The notes under the pieces were generated by a model, which saw only the letters and a list, made by a program, of their open reading frames with translations, searched no databases and was not told the origin of the DNA. From Herbidospora sakaeratensis (GTDB lineage: Bacteria; Actinomycetota; Actinomycetes; Streptosporangiales; Streptosporangiaceae), in the NCBI RefSeq assembly GCF_001570525.1, contig NZ_BBXC01000007.1:795364-859363 (forward strand): a stretch of DNA of 64,000 bases, in the 5' to 3' direction. Position 1 is the stretch's first letter. Every line of letters begins with the position of its first letter. Shown in pieces: positions 9,595 to 18,926 of the stretch. A program made the position numbers and the translations under genes.

Positions 9595-10344
9595 CTACAC
9601 GCGGGCCCAGAGCGCGGGCACGTTCGGCGGCTCCCAGCCGGCGAGCGAGGTGTGCGCCTGGAGGCAGCGGTAGGTCGCGCCGCCGTAGGTCACGGTCGAC
9701 CCGGTGGCGTAGTAGGTGCCGGTGCGCCACGTGCCGCCCGCCGGGGGCGGGGTGACGGTGGGCGTGGGCGACGGGGGACGGGGGGTCACGGTCGGCGTCG
9801 GGGACGGCTGCGGGTTGGGGTTGCCGCCGCCACCGCCGATCTGGAGGTCGACGCAGCTGTAGAAGGCCATCGGGGTGTCGGCGATGTTCCAGATCGCCAG
9901 CAGGCGCTGACGTCCGGAGAAGCCGCCGAGGTTGACGTTGTGCGAGACCGTCGCACCCGGCTGGCGTCCGCCGTCGTTGAAGACGGCGACCCGGGTGTTG
10001 CCGATGTAGTACTCCCACGTGCTGGTCGCGTGGCGGGCGGTCAGGATCCAGTTGAACGTCACGTTCTGCCCGACCGACGTGGCCGGCCAGGGCTTGCTCT
10101 CGTCGCTCAGCTGGGCGAACTGCGAGAGACCGCCGTGACAGTTGCGCTGGCCCTTGGGGCCCTCGACCGACTGCGGCTCGTAGATGATCGGGCCGCAGTT
10201 GGCGACCCGGCCCTGGGCGCAGTTCGCCTGCCGGCTCGGCGGCGAGGAGATGTAGCCGTGGGCCTGGGCCGGACCGGTGAGCACGACCAGAGTCGACGCC
10301 ACGGCGGCTAGGGCCGTGACGATCGACAAGATCGTTTTCCTCAT
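9595..10344 (-). CDS. Secreted AA10 lytic polysaccharide monooxygenase with C-terminal CBM5/12
   Basis: A 249-residue protein with AAGGAG eight bases before the ATG. The signal peptide ends AQA at residue 28, exposing His29 (HGYISSPPSRQ), the N-terminal ligand of the copper histidine brace; the second ligand is His105 in LTARHATSTW. The motif YEPQSVEGPKG is typical of the chitin-active Streptomyces CHB-like group. A Pro/Thr-rich linker (about 187-206) leads to a ~45-residue CBM5/12 with conserved Trp and Tyr. The enzyme should cleave crystalline chitin oxidatively outside the cell. It stands alone with its own terminator; the palindrome upstream suggests regulated expression. Confidence 0.95.
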   Translation of the reverse strand: MRKTILSIVTALAAVASTLVVLTGPAQAHGYISSPPSRQANCAQGRVANCGPIIYEPQSVEGPKGQRNCHGGLSQFAQLSDESKPWPATSVGQNVTFNWILTARHATSTWEYYIGNTRVAVFNDGGRQPGATVSHNVNLGGFSGRQRLLAIWNIADTPMAFYSCVDLQIGGGGGNPNPQPSPTPTVTPRPPSPTPTVTPPPAGGTWRTGTYYATGSTVTYGGATYRCLQAHTSLAGWEPPNVPALWARV

Positions 10345-10384
10345 GTGAAGCACTCCTTCCTGGGGGGCTTCCGAGCAATGTAAA

Positions 10385-10396
10385 AGAAAGTTTCCT
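10385..10396. promoter_or_regulatory. Near-palindromic element upstream of the LPMO gene
   Basis: AGAAAGTTTCCT (on the minus strand AGGAAACTTTCT) sits 41-52 bases before the LPMO start in a short A/T-rich patch that stands out from its surroundings. It may be an operator for a carbohydrate-responsive repressor or activator; the binding protein is unknown. Confidence 0.4.
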
Positions 10397-10508
10397 AAGA
10401 GTAAATGGTGTAAGGGGCCTCCTGTCAGGGCCGTGGTCAACTACGTCATTTAGTTGTCGGTACACCCAGATACGGTGCCCTGGACGCTCGCGTTCAAGGA
10501 GGTTTCCG

Positions 10509-10856
10509 ATGGTCGGAGTCGACGACGTACGCCGGGTCGCGCTGGCCCTGCCACGCACCACCGAGCACCTGATCCGCGACCGGGTCAAGTTCCGGGTCGG
10601 TCGGATCGTCTACGTCGCCTTCTCGCGCGACGAGACCACGATGGGCTTCGGCTACCCCAAGGAGGAGCGCGCCGCCCTGGTCGCGGCCGAGCCCGGCGTC
10701 TTCTTCCTGCCGGGGCCGGCCGACATGCGCTACCAGTGGGTGGAGTGCCGGCTCGACCGCCTCGACCCCGGGCGCATGCGCGAGCTGGTCGTCGACGCCT
10801 GGCAGATGTGCGTCCCCAAGAAAGTGGCCCGCGAACACCTGGGAGATCCGTCATGA
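10509..10856 (+). CDS. MmcQ/YjbR-family (DUF1801-like CyaY-fold) protein
   Basis: A 115-residue protein with a strong AAGGAGG six bases before ATG. The pattern VRRVALALPRTTEH near the start, a VKFRVGRIVYVAF strand and the C-terminal AWQMCVPKK match the small MmcQ/YjbR double-wing proteins, whose function is unsettled although DNA binding has been proposed. Its stop overlaps the ATG of the following aldo/keto reductase (ATGA), so the two are translationally coupled. Confidence 0.8.
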   Translation: MVGVDDVRRVALALPRTTEHLIRDRVKFRVGRIVYVAFSRDETTMGFGYPKEERAALVAAEPGVFFLPGPADMRYQWVECRLDRLDPGRMRELVVDAWQMCVPKKVAREHLGDPS

Positions 10857-11659
10857 CCGTCCCCACCGGCACGATCGGCTTCGGCGCGATGCGGCTGGCC
10901 GACGCCGGCATCTGGCACGGCCCCGCCGACCGCCCGGCCGCCGTCGCGCTGCTGCGGAAGGCCGCCGAACTGGGCGTGCCGCTGATCGACACCGCCGACG
11001 CCTACGCCCTCGGCGACAACGAGAGCCTCATCGCCGAGGCGCTGCACCCCTACCCCGACGGGCTGATCGTGGCGACCAAGGCGGGGGAGGCGCGGCCCTC
11101 GCCCGGCGAGTGGGTGCCGGTCGGCCACCCCGCCTACCTGCGGCAGCAGGCCGAGCTCAGCCTGCGGCGGCTGCGCACCGACCACATCCCGCTGTTCTAC
11201 CTGCACCGGATCGACCCGCTCGTCGCCCTCGACGACCAGCTCGGGGCCCTCGTCGGGCTGCGGGAAGAAGGCAAGATCGGGGCCATCGGCCTGTCGGAGG
11301 TGAGCGTCAGGGAACTCGAGGCCGCGTTGCGGATCACCGACATCGCGGCGGTGCAGAACGCGTACAACGCGGGAGACCGCACCCACGAGGCGATGGTCGA
11401 GCGCACTGCCGAGCTGGGCATCGCGTTCGTGCCGTTCTACCCGATCGCCTCGTCGCACCCGGGGGTGAAGGAGGTCGCCGCCGAGCTCGGGGCGACGACG
11501 TCGCAGGTGTCGCTGGCGTGGCTGCTCCGGCGGTCGCCGAACATGCTGCCCATCCCGGGCACGACGTCGGAGGTCCACCTCACGGAGAACGTGCGCGCCG
11601 CCGACCTGGTGCTCACCGACGAGCAGTTCGACCGGATTCAGTCGGTCACCGGGGGATAG
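10853..11659 (+). CDS. Aldo/keto reductase
   Basis: A 268-residue NADPH-dependent oxidoreductase with a TIM-barrel pattern. The catalytic tetrad is visible: Asp and Tyr in LIDTADAY, Lys in VATKAGEA and His in PLFYLHRID. The C-terminal PIPGTTSEVHLTENVRA is the usual NADPH-binding loop of the AKR family. It is coupled by a 4-base overlap to the YjbR-like gene. The 3' end overlaps the convergent TetR gene by 22 bases. The substrate is unknown; such enzymes reduce varied aldehydes and ketones in the cytoplasm. Confidence 0.9.
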   Translation: MTVPTGTIGFGAMRLADAGIWHGPADRPAAVALLRKAAELGVPLIDTADAYALGDNESLIAEALHPYPDGLIVATKAGEARPSPGEWVPVGHPAYLRQQAELSLRRLRTDHIPLFYLHRIDPLVALDDQLGALVGLREEGKIGAIGLSEVSVRELEAALRITDIAAVQNAYNAGDRTHEAMVERTAELGIAFVPFYPIASSHPGVKEVAAELGATTSQVSLAWLLRRSPNMLPIPGTTSEVHLTENVRAADLVLTDEQFDRIQSVTGG

Positions 11660-12276
11660 AGCGCGGTCGCGGCCGTCAGGACGAAGTCGATCAGCCGGTC
11701 GGCGTAGGCGGGGGCCTGGGCGCGCATGTCCTCGCGGAGCTCCTCCGGCGTGGCCAGCACGTGCTGGAGCACCGCGCCGAGCAGCGTGTCGAGGATCAGC
11801 GTGGGCGACGCCCCCGGGCCGAGCTCGCCCCGGACGATGGCGCGGCGGATCATCTGCCGCGCCTCCAGCACCCGCGACTTCCTGATCACGCCCGTCACCG
11901 GGGAGAACAACTCGGGGTAGGCCCGCGCCTCGACGTGCAGCCGCAGTCCCGCCAGGCCGTAGGGGCCCAGGTAGTGGGCCAGCATCGCGCCGATGAGTTC
12001 CCGCAGGTCCTGGCGCAGGGTGCCGGTGTCGATGTCGAACGACGGCACCACCAGCGCCGACTCGATGGCGTCGGCGATGAGTTTCTCGCGGCTGGGCCAG
12101 CGCCGGTAGAGCGCCGCCTTGCCGATGCCGGCCCGGCGGGCGACCGCGTCGAGGGTGAACTTCGCCCAGCCCAGCTCGGCGTACAGGGCCAGCGCGGCTC
12201 TGAGGGCCTTCCGGTCGACCTGGGCGTCCCGCGGACGGCCGGGTCCCGGGACGGGCAGGCCGGGGTCGGTGCTCAC
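11638..12276 (-). CDS. TetR/AcrR-family transcriptional regulator
   Basis: A 212-residue protein with an N-terminal helix-turn-helix (about 30-75; FTLDAVARRAGIGKAALYRRW) and an all-helical ligand domain. It is divergent from the thiolase-like gene at 12443, and the 166-base gap between them holds two perfect 11-bp palindromes that are good candidate operators, so it probably represses itself and that gene. The 3' end overlaps the convergent aldo/keto reductase gene. Confidence 0.9.
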   Translation of the reverse strand: MSTDPGLPVPGPGRPRDAQVDRKALRAALALYAELGWAKFTLDAVARRAGIGKAALYRRWPSREKLIADAIESALVVPSFDIDTGTLRQDLRELIGAMLAHYLGPYGLAGLRLHVEARAYPELFSPVTGVIRKSRVLEARQMIRRAIVRGELGPGASPTLILDTLLGAVLQHVLATPEELREDMRAQAPAYADRLIDFVLTAATALYPPVTD

Positions 12277-12370
12277 AAGGTCAGCAGGCTAACCGCGCGG
12301 CTCGCGGCCGAACCCGGTTCGCGGGGGGCTGTCGCCGAGCAGTCGGGCCGGTGAGATGAACGGCGTTTCA

Positions 12371-12399
12371 GTCAAATTGACGATTCCGCTGGTCACCAG
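12371..12399. promoter_or_regulatory. Two adjacent palindromes, candidate TetR operators
   Basis: GTCAAATTGAC (12371-12381) and CTGGTCACCAG (12389-12399) are each perfect 5+1+5 palindromes with centres 18 bases apart. They lie in the intergenic region between the TetR gene and the divergent thiolase-like gene. The two half-sites differ in sequence, so one protein may not bind both. Confidence 0.45.
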
Positions 12400-12442
12400 T
12401 GACGTCAGGGCGTGAGGCCCAGGTTGATACGTTGATGATGAT

Positions 12443-13924
12443 ATGAACGATCACCGCACCCCCGTCCTCGTCGGGGCCGGGCAGGTCTCCGAACGCCTCG
12501 GCGACCCCGGCTACCGGGCCCGCTCACCCGTCGACCTGGCCGCCGGGGCCGCCGCCCTGGCGCTCGCCGGCGTCGACCCCCGCGAGATCGACGTGATCGC
12601 GGCGGTACGGCAGTTCGAGATCTCCACCCCGCGGGCGGTGGCCCTGCTCGGCCGGTCGGACAACTTCCCCCGCTCGGTCGCCCGCCGCGTCGGCGCCGAC
12701 CCGGCCCGCGCGATCCTCGACGTCACCGGCGGTCAGTCGCCGCAGCGCCTCGTGACCGAACTGGCCGCCGCCATCGCGGCGGGGGAGTCGGCGGCCGCCC
12801 TGGTGGTCGGCGCGGAGGCCATCTCCACCGTCGCCCACCTGATCGGGCGTGCCGACCGGCCCGACTTCACCGAGCACACGCCGGGCGGCCTGGAGGACCG
12901 GGGGCACGGCCTCGACGGCCTCGTCGACGCGGAACTCGACCGCCACGGCCTGCGGGGCGCGCCCGCCCAGTACGCCCTCTTCGAGAACGCCCGCCGGGCC
13001 CGCCTGGGCCAGACCCGCGAGGTGTACGCCCACGGCATGGGCGCCCTGTTCGCCCCCTTCACCCGGGTCGCCGCCGCCAACCCGCACGCCGCCGCCCCAA
13101 CGGAACGCACCGCAGAAGAGCTGGTCACGGTGTCGGAACGGAACCGGGTGATCGCCGACCCCTACACCCGCTACGTGGTGGCCAGGGAGAAGGTGAACCA
13201 GGGCGCGGCCGTGCTGCTGACGTCGGTGGCGACCGCGCGCCGCCTGGGCATCCCGTCGGGCCGGTGGGTGTACGTCCACGGCCACGCCGACGTCCGCGAC
13301 CAGGACCTTCTCCACCGCCCCGACCTGAGCCGCGGCCCCGCCGCCGTGCTGGCCGTGACCGACGCCCTCGCCCAGGCGGGCGCGACCCCCGCCGACGTCG
13401 CCGCCGCCGACCTCTACAGCTGCTTCCCGATCGCGGTCACCAACGTCACCGACACGATCCCGCTGACCTGCCCGCTCACCCTGACCGGCGGCCTCCCGTT
13501 CTTCGGCGGCCCCGGCAACGCCTACTCCCTGCACGCCATCGCCGAGGCCGTGGCCTTCTGCCGCGCCCACCCCGGCGACCTGGCCCTGGTCGGCGCGAAC
13601 GGCGGCCTGCTGAGCAAATACTCCGCCGGCCTGTACGCCACCACCCCCGCCCCCTGGCGCGAGCAGTCCGACCTGCAGGGTCAGGTCGACGCCTGGCCGA
13701 AGGTCCCCACCGCCACCGAGGCCGACGGCCCGGCGACGATCGAGACGTACACGATCAGGCACAGCCGGGACGGCCGCCGGACCGGAATCGTCCTGGCCCG
13801 CCTCGACGACGGCCGCCGCTTCGTCGCCACGGCCGACCCGGCCCTGCTGACGACCGGGGAGCCGATCGGCGCCCGCGTCGTCGCCCGCGCGTCGAGCGAG
13901 GGCAACAGGGTGACCGCCGCCTAG
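12443..13924 (+). CDS. Thiolase-like protein type 1 (acetyl-CoA acetyltransferase superfamily)
   Basis: A 493-residue thiolase-fold protein. The early thiolase pattern (TPVLVGAGQV) and the C-terminal GGLPFFGGPGNAYSLH replace the usual GGHPxGxxG loop, and the last ~80 residues match the extra OB-like domain of type 1 thiolase-like proteins. Where biosynthetic and degradative thiolases carry their nucleophilic Cys, this protein reads ILDVTGGQSPQ, without Cys. Ordinary Claisen condensation or thiolysis is therefore doubtful; CoA-ester binding or another acyl transfer is possible. It is divergent from the TetR gene and its stop overlaps the convergent LuxR gene by 4 bases. Confidence 0.82.
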   Translation: MNDHRTPVLVGAGQVSERLGDPGYRARSPVDLAAGAAALALAGVDPREIDVIAAVRQFEISTPRAVALLGRSDNFPRSVARRVGADPARAILDVTGGQSPQRLVTELAAAIAAGESAAALVVGAEAISTVAHLIGRADRPDFTEHTPGGLEDRGHGLDGLVDAELDRHGLRGAPAQYALFENARRARLGQTREVYAHGMGALFAPFTRVAAANPHAAAPTERTAEELVTVSERNRVIADPYTRYVVAREKVNQGAAVLLTSVATARRLGIPSGRWVYVHGHADVRDQDLLHRPDLSRGPAAVLAVTDALAQAGATPADVAAADLYSCFPIAVTNVTDTIPLTCPLTLTGGLPFFGGPGNAYSLHAIAEAVAFCRAHPGDLALVGANGGLLSKYSAGLYATTPAPWREQSDLQGQVDAWPKVPTATEADGPATIETYTIRHSRDGRRTGIVLARLDDGRRFVATADPALLTTGEPIGARVVARASSEGNRVTAA

Positions 13925-16677
13925 CCGAGGGCCGTGGTCAGGTCGGCCCGGTTCGACACGCCCAGTTTCCGGTAGACGTTCGACAGGTGGACCTCGACCG
14001 CCTTCGGGGTGACGAACAGCGTCTGGGCGATCTCGCGGTTGCCCGCCCCTTCTCCGGCGAGCGCCGCGACCCGGCGTTCGCTCGGGGTCAGGCTGGCGGC
14101 GCCCGTCTGGGTCAGCGGGCGGGGCCGCGCGCCCAGGGCGCGCAGCTTCACGGTCGCCTCCTCCACCAGCGGCCCCGCGCCGCAGCGGAACGCGAGTTCG
14201 CGGCCCCGGGACACCATCGGGGCCGAGTCGCCGAGGGCGACCAGCGTCTTGGCGTGCTCCAGCCGGGCCGGCGACAGCGCCAGCACCTCGGACGACTCCT
14301 CCAGCAGCGCCCGCGACCCGGTCACCGTGCCGGCCACCCGCAGCGCCCGGCCGAGCGCCGGGGCCGAGCCCCACGCCCGCGCCAGCGCCAGTTCCTCCCG
14401 GGCGTAGTCGGCGGCCAGGTCGCGCCGGCCCTGGCCGCACAGCGCGAGCGCGGCCTCCGACCGCCACGGCACCACGGCGGGGTTGCGGCCGCCGAAGGCC
14501 GCGTACCCGGCCCCGGCCCTGACGGCGGCGGCGCGGGCCTCGTCGAAGCGGCCGCGCGCCCGGTGGATCCGGGCCCGCGCGAACTCCAGGTGGTGGGGCG
14601 GGCCCGAGCGCGGCGCGGTCGCGACGTCGTGGAAGTGGGCGAGCACGGCCTCGGCCTCCTCGGGCCCGCGCTGCTCCAGGACCGCCTCGGCCAGCCAGCC
14701 GACGCTCTGGCCGACGGTCACCTCGCTGTGGGTGAGCCGGGCGGTCCGCACGGCCTCCCGCAGGTCGTTCTCGGCTTCGGCCAGGTCGCCGCGCAGCAGC
14801 CAGCAGCCGCCCCGGATGTGGGTGTGCAGGCCGAGCAGCGCCAGCGACCCCTGCGCCAGCGACGTCTCGACGGCCGCGCTCGCGCCCGCGAGGCCCTCGT
14901 CGAGGTCGCCGAACGGCAACACGCTGTAGGAGGGCGCGAGCGAGCGGCCCCGGATCTCGGGGGAGTCGTTGGGGTCGGCGGGGTCGACCGGCCGCGCCGC
15001 CAGGCTCGCGACCGCCCGGCGGGCCAGGCCGAGGCCGCGCGGGTCGCCGGTGTGCAGGTCGTAGACGGCCAGGGTGCCGTCGAGGCTGGCCGCCGCGATG
15101 GTGCCGGTGCGGGGGAGGGTGTGCAGGCGGTCGACCTCCTCGGGGGTGAGGGGCGGCGCCGAGCCGGTCGACGGCCCGGCGACGACGATGGTCTGCAGGC
15201 GGCGGCACAGGTCGTCGAGGCCGGGAGGCAGCGCGCCGAGCAGGCCGGTGGCCAGTTCGGTGGCCTGGGCGCCGCGACCGGCGTACACGAGGGCGAGGCC
15301 GGTCAGCACCGTCAGCCTGACCCGGGTCGCGAGGTCGGGCTCCAGCGCCAGCGCGCCCGACAGGTGGCCGACGGCGAGGTCGTGGTCGAAGCGCAGCGCC
15401 GCCAGGCCCGCCTCGATCTCCAGCTCGACGCGTTCGGGGCCGGGCGGCAGGGCGGTCAGGGCGTGCCGGAGGTAGGCGTGCGCGGCCTGCGGCGCGCCCC
15501 GCGACAGGGCGTCGGCCCCGGCCTCGCGGAGCGTCCCGGTCATCGCGGCGTCGACGGGGGTGACCCGCAGCAGGTGGGCGGCCACCTTCTCGGCCCCGGC
15601 CCCGGCCGCGCGCAGGCACGCGGCCGCGCGGGCGTGCGCCTCGGCGGCCCGGCCGTGGTCCATCCGCTCGTGCACGGCCGCGCCCACCAGCGGGTGGACG
15701 AAGTCGTAGCCCCGCAGCCCGGCGCAGACGAGGTCGGCGCGTTCCAGCGCCGCGATCGCGCCCTTGACCTCCAGGACGGGCGCGCCCGTCAGCGTGGCCA
15801 GGTTCGCCGTCGTCGCGTGCGGCCCGAGCACCGCCACCGCCTCGGCCACCCGCGTGTGCCCCTCGGGCAGCGCCGCCAGCTCCAGCCCGACCCGCCGGGT
15901 CAGCGCCCGCGCGCCCAGCTCCCGCAGCCGCCCCGCGTTCGCGGCCGTCGGCGCGGTGCCGGTCGTGACCAGCGCCCGGGACGCCTCGCTGACCAGCAGC
16001 GGGACCCCGCCGGTCGCCTCGGCGCAGGCGCGGGCGAACGCCTCGTCGGGCGACCGGCCGGTGACGCCGCCGAGCACCGCCGCCACCCCGCCGGGGGTCA
16101 GCGGCGGCAGCGGCAGCCGCTCGGCCTCGGTGAGCACGACGTCGAGCAGCCCGCCGTCGGACTCGGGCCGCGACCCGGCGGCCACCAGCAGCGGCAGCCC
16201 GTCGACGCGCGGCAGCAGGTAGGCCAGGAACCGCAACGACGCCTCGTCGGCCCAGTGCAGGTCGTCGACGAGCAGGACGGCGGGACCGCTCTCGCAGACG
16301 TTCGCGACCAGCCAGAACAGCCCGTTCAGCACGGTGTGGTCGCCCGGCGGCTCCCCGGGGGCCCCGAGCACCGCCGACGCGGCGGCGGCCGGCCCGGCCA
16401 GCAGCCGCTCCCGGTCGGCGGCCCGCGCGACGACGGGTTCGAGCAGCTGCCGCACCACGCCGAACGCGTAGGTGCGCTCCAGCCGCGACGCCCGCGCCGA
16501 CAACACCCGGTGCCCGTCGGGCACGGCGGCGCGCACGGCGGCCAGCAGCCGGCTCTTGCCCGCGCCCGGCCCGCCGTCGACGACGACGAACCGCCCGGCC
16601 CCGGAGGCCAGCGCGCGCAGATGGCCGTCGAACGCGGCCAGCTGCCGCTCACGCTCGACGAGAGGTGTGTCGATCAC
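13921..16677 (-). CDS. LuxR-family regulator of the LAL type (AAA ATPase plus LuxR HTH)
   Basis: A 918-residue protein from GTG. Near the N-terminus lies an AAA domain with Walker A GGPGAGKS (residues 35-42) and Walker B VLLVDDLHWAD; the middle is a long TPR-like helical region; the C-terminus is a LuxR/NarL HTH (LTPSERRVAALAGEGAGNREIAQ and NVYRKLGVSNRADL). LAL proteins act as ATP-dependent activators of catabolic or antibiotic genes. The start at 16677 places VERERQ close to the N-terminus as in relatives; a GTG 48 bases upstream is possible. It follows RecD2 on the same strand after 101 bases. Confidence 0.92.
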   Translation of the reverse strand: MIDTPLVERERQLAAFDGHLRALASGAGRFVVVDGGPGAGKSRLLAAVRAAVPDGHRVLSARASRLERTYAFGVVRQLLEPVVARAADRERLLAGPAAAASAVLGAPGEPPGDHTVLNGLFWLVANVCESGPAVLLVDDLHWADEASLRFLAYLLPRVDGLPLLVAAGSRPESDGGLLDVVLTEAERLPLPPLTPGGVAAVLGGVTGRSPDEAFARACAEATGGVPLLVSEASRALVTTGTAPTAANAGRLRELGARALTRRVGLELAALPEGHTRVAEAVAVLGPHATTANLATLTGAPVLEVKGAIAALERADLVCAGLRGYDFVHPLVGAAVHERMDHGRAAEAHARAAACLRAAGAGAEKVAAHLLRVTPVDAAMTGTLREAGADALSRGAPQAAHAYLRHALTALPPGPERVELEIEAGLAALRFDHDLAVGHLSGALALEPDLATRVRLTVLTGLALVYAGRGAQATELATGLLGALPPGLDDLCRRLQTIVVAGPSTGSAPPLTPEEVDRLHTLPRTGTIAAASLDGTLAVYDLHTGDPRGLGLARRAVASLAARPVDPADPNDSPEIRGRSLAPSYSVLPFGDLDEGLAGASAAVETSLAQGSLALLGLHTHIRGGCWLLRGDLAEAENDLREAVRTARLTHSEVTVGQSVGWLAEAVLEQRGPEEAEAVLAHFHDVATAPRSGPPHHLEFARARIHRARGRFDEARAAAVRAGAGYAAFGGRNPAVVPWRSEAALALCGQGRRDLAADYAREELALARAWGSAPALGRALRVAGTVTGSRALLEESSEVLALSPARLEHAKTLVALGDSAPMVSRGRELAFRCGAGPLVEEATVKLRALGARPRPLTQTGAASLTPSERRVAALAGEGAGNREIAQTLFVTPKAVEVHLSNVYRKLGVSNRADLTTALG

Positions 16678-16778
16678 GCGGGCATGGTCTCCGAATCGGG
16701 AGCCGCCGTCTATGCCGGATGTCACGTTCGGGCCGCCGCGTTCTTTCTCCGGGGTCCGCGCCGGCCGGCCACCCCCGG

Positions 16779-18899
16779 TCAGGCGTTCAGTCTTCGGGCC
16801 AGCCCGGTGTTCCTGGCGGTGCCCAGCTGGTGGACGGCCTGTTCGAGGGCGTCGCGGTGGCCCACCAGCACCACCCACGACTTCGCCCGGGTCACCAGCG
16901 TGTAGAGCAGCCGCCGCCGCAACATGACGCCGCCCGACTCGGCCACCAGCGGCGCGACCACGAACGGGTATTCGCTGCCCTGCGCCCGGTGGACGCTGAT
17001 CGCGTAGGCGTGGGTGAGGTCGTCGAGCTCGTCGAAGCCGTAGCCGACCTCGCGTCCGTCGTCGACCCGCAGCGCGGCGACGCGGCCGGGCAGGTCGATC
17101 GCGGTGATCGTGGCCGTCTCGCCGTTGAAGACGCCCTTGTCGTAGTTGTTGCGCACCGGCATGACCCGGTCGCCCACCCGGAACACCTCGGGACCCGACC
17201 AGAACTCGGCCACCCCGTCGCGGGCCGGGTTGCGCCGCTCCTGCAGCAACCGCCCGATCTCGACCGTGCCGGTCACCCCGCGCCGCATCGGGCAGAGCAC
17301 CTGCACCTGGTCGGGCGGCACCCCCTGCTTGCGCGGGATGCCCTCGGTCGCCAGCTCGACCACCCGGTCGGCGACCAGCTCGGGATCGCCCGCCTCCTCG
17401 AACCAGAACCCGCCCCGCCCCGGCAGCTCGGGCAGGTTCCCCGACCGGATCAGGTGGGCCGCCCGCACGATCCCGCTGCCCTCGGCCTGCCGGAACACGT
17501 GGGTCAGCCGCACCCTGGGGACGCCGGGCACCTTCAGCACGTCGGCCAGCACGTTGCCCGGGCCGATGCTGGGCAGCTGGTCGGTGTCGCCCACCAGCAG
17601 CAGGTGGCCGCCGTCGGGGATCGCCGCCGTCAGCCGCACCGCCAGGTGGAGGTCGAGCATCGACGCCTCGTCGACCACGACCAGGTCGGCCCTGGCCGGG
17701 GCCTCGGCGAACAGGGTGGTGCCGTCGTCGTCGGGGGCCATCAGCATGCGGTGGACGGTCATCGCCGGCAGGCCGGTCAGCTCCGACAGCCGCTTGGCCG
17801 CCTTCCCGGTGGGCGCGGCCAGCGTCACCGTGCCGCCCATGGCCCGGACCGCCCGTGCGATCGACCGCACGGTGTGGCTCTTGCCGCAGCCCGGACCGCC
17901 GGTCAGCACGGTCACCTGGCAGGTCAGCGCCAGCGTCACGGCCGCCCGCTGGTCGTCGTGGAGGGAGGAGTCTTCGTCGTAGTGGCGCATCGGCATGCCC
18001 GATTTGGCCGACATGAGGCGCTGGAGGTGCCCGGCCAGCGCGACCTCGCGGCTGTGCAGCTCCTTTTCGTACACGACGACCCTGCCGGGTTGTTCCCCCG
18101 CCTCGACCACCACGCGGCGTTCGGCGGTCAGCGCGTCGACCATGGTGCGGACCAGCTCGGGATCCTGCTCGACCAGCTCGGCCGTCTGGGCCAGCAGCGC
18201 GGGCATCGCCAGGTGACAGTGGCCACCCCGGGCGGCGGCCGATTCGAGGCGGTCGAGGATCGCCGCCTTGATCCGCTGCGGGCTGCGTTCCGGTACGCCC
18301 GACCGCAGGGCGATGCGGTCGGCGACGTGGAACCCGACCCCGCGCACCCGCCCTATCAGGCGGTAGGGGTCGGTCGTGACGAGCTCCTGGCTGTCGGAGC
18401 CGAACGCCTGGTAGATCTTGGCCGCCAGCAGCGGGGAGACCCCGAACCCCTGGAGGGTCACCATGAGGGCGGCGACCGCCTTCTGGTCGAGCCACGCCTC
18501 GACGATCTGGGCCCGCCGCTGCGGGCCGATGTTGATCACCTCGGTCAGCCGGTCGGGCTCGGCGTCGATCACGGTCAGGGTGTCCGCGCCGAAGTGCCCG
18601 ACGATCGCCGCCGCCAGCCGCGGGCCGATGCCCCGGATCAGCCCCGACCCCAGGTAGGCCTGGATGGCCGGGATCGTCGCCGGGGTCACCCGCTCGCACG
18701 ACTCCGCCGCGAACCTGCGCCCGTGGCGGGGATGGTCGGACCACGCCCCGGTGAGCCTGAGGGTCTCGCCGGGCTGCACGCCCGCCAGCACACGACCGGC
18801 GGCGACGAAACCGCCGCCGCCGTCGCTCATCCGCGCGACCGTGTATTCGTCGTCGCGGACGAACACCAGCCGCTCGACCGTCGCCTCCACGGGCGCCAC
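16779..18899 (-). CDS. recD2: RecD2-type ATP-dependent DNA helicase
   Basis: A 706-residue SF1B helicase. An N-terminal OB-like part (1-75) is followed by HhH motifs (GIGPRLAAAIV, VINIGPQRRAQIV, VRGVGFHVADRIAL), Walker A TGGPGCGKS at 333-341, Walker B VVVDEASML, motif III GDTDQLPSIGPGNVL and C-terminal motifs HRAQGSEYP and LYTLVTRAK. This is the RecD-like protein that works without RecBC, a 5'-3' helicase in DNA repair. The GTG start matches the family N-terminus; no clear ribosome-binding site is seen. It begins 27 bases after the upstream glycosidase gene on the same strand; cotranscription is possible but functionally unexplained. Confidence 0.93.
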   Translation of the reverse strand: MAPVEATVERLVFVRDDEYTVARMSDGGGGFVAAGRVLAGVQPGETLRLTGAWSDHPRHGRRFAAESCERVTPATIPAIQAYLGSGLIRGIGPRLAAAIVGHFGADTLTVIDAEPDRLTEVINIGPQRRAQIVEAWLDQKAVAALMVTLQGFGVSPLLAAKIYQAFGSDSQELVTTDPYRLIGRVRGVGFHVADRIALRSGVPERSPQRIKAAILDRLESAAARGGHCHLAMPALLAQTAELVEQDPELVRTMVDALTAERRVVVEAGEQPGRVVVYEKELHSREVALAGHLQRLMSAKSGMPMRHYDEDSSLHDDQRAAVTLALTCQVTVLTGGPGCGKSHTVRSIARAVRAMGGTVTLAAPTGKAAKRLSELTGLPAMTVHRMLMAPDDDGTTLFAEAPARADLVVVDEASMLDLHLAVRLTAAIPDGGHLLLVGDTDQLPSIGPGNVLADVLKVPGVPRVRLTHVFRQAEGSGIVRAAHLIRSGNLPELPGRGGFWFEEAGDPELVADRVVELATEGIPRKQGVPPDQVQVLCPMRRGVTGTVEIGRLLQERRNPARDGVAEFWSGPEVFRVGDRVMPVRNNYDKGVFNGETATITAIDLPGRVAALRVDDGREVGYGFDELDDLTHAYAISVHRAQGSEYPFVVAPLVAESGGVMLRRRLLYTLVTRAKSWVVLVGHRDALEQAVHQLGTARNTGLARRLNA

Positions 18900-18926
18900 T
18901 TTAGGAGCACCCGGCGACAGTTCTCG

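Noticed and set aside
13921-18744. Single giant protein joining the LuxR regulator to a frame within recD2
   Set aside because: The upstream half is Arg/Pro-rich, lies in another frame of recD2 and has no domains; recD2 is complete in its own frame.
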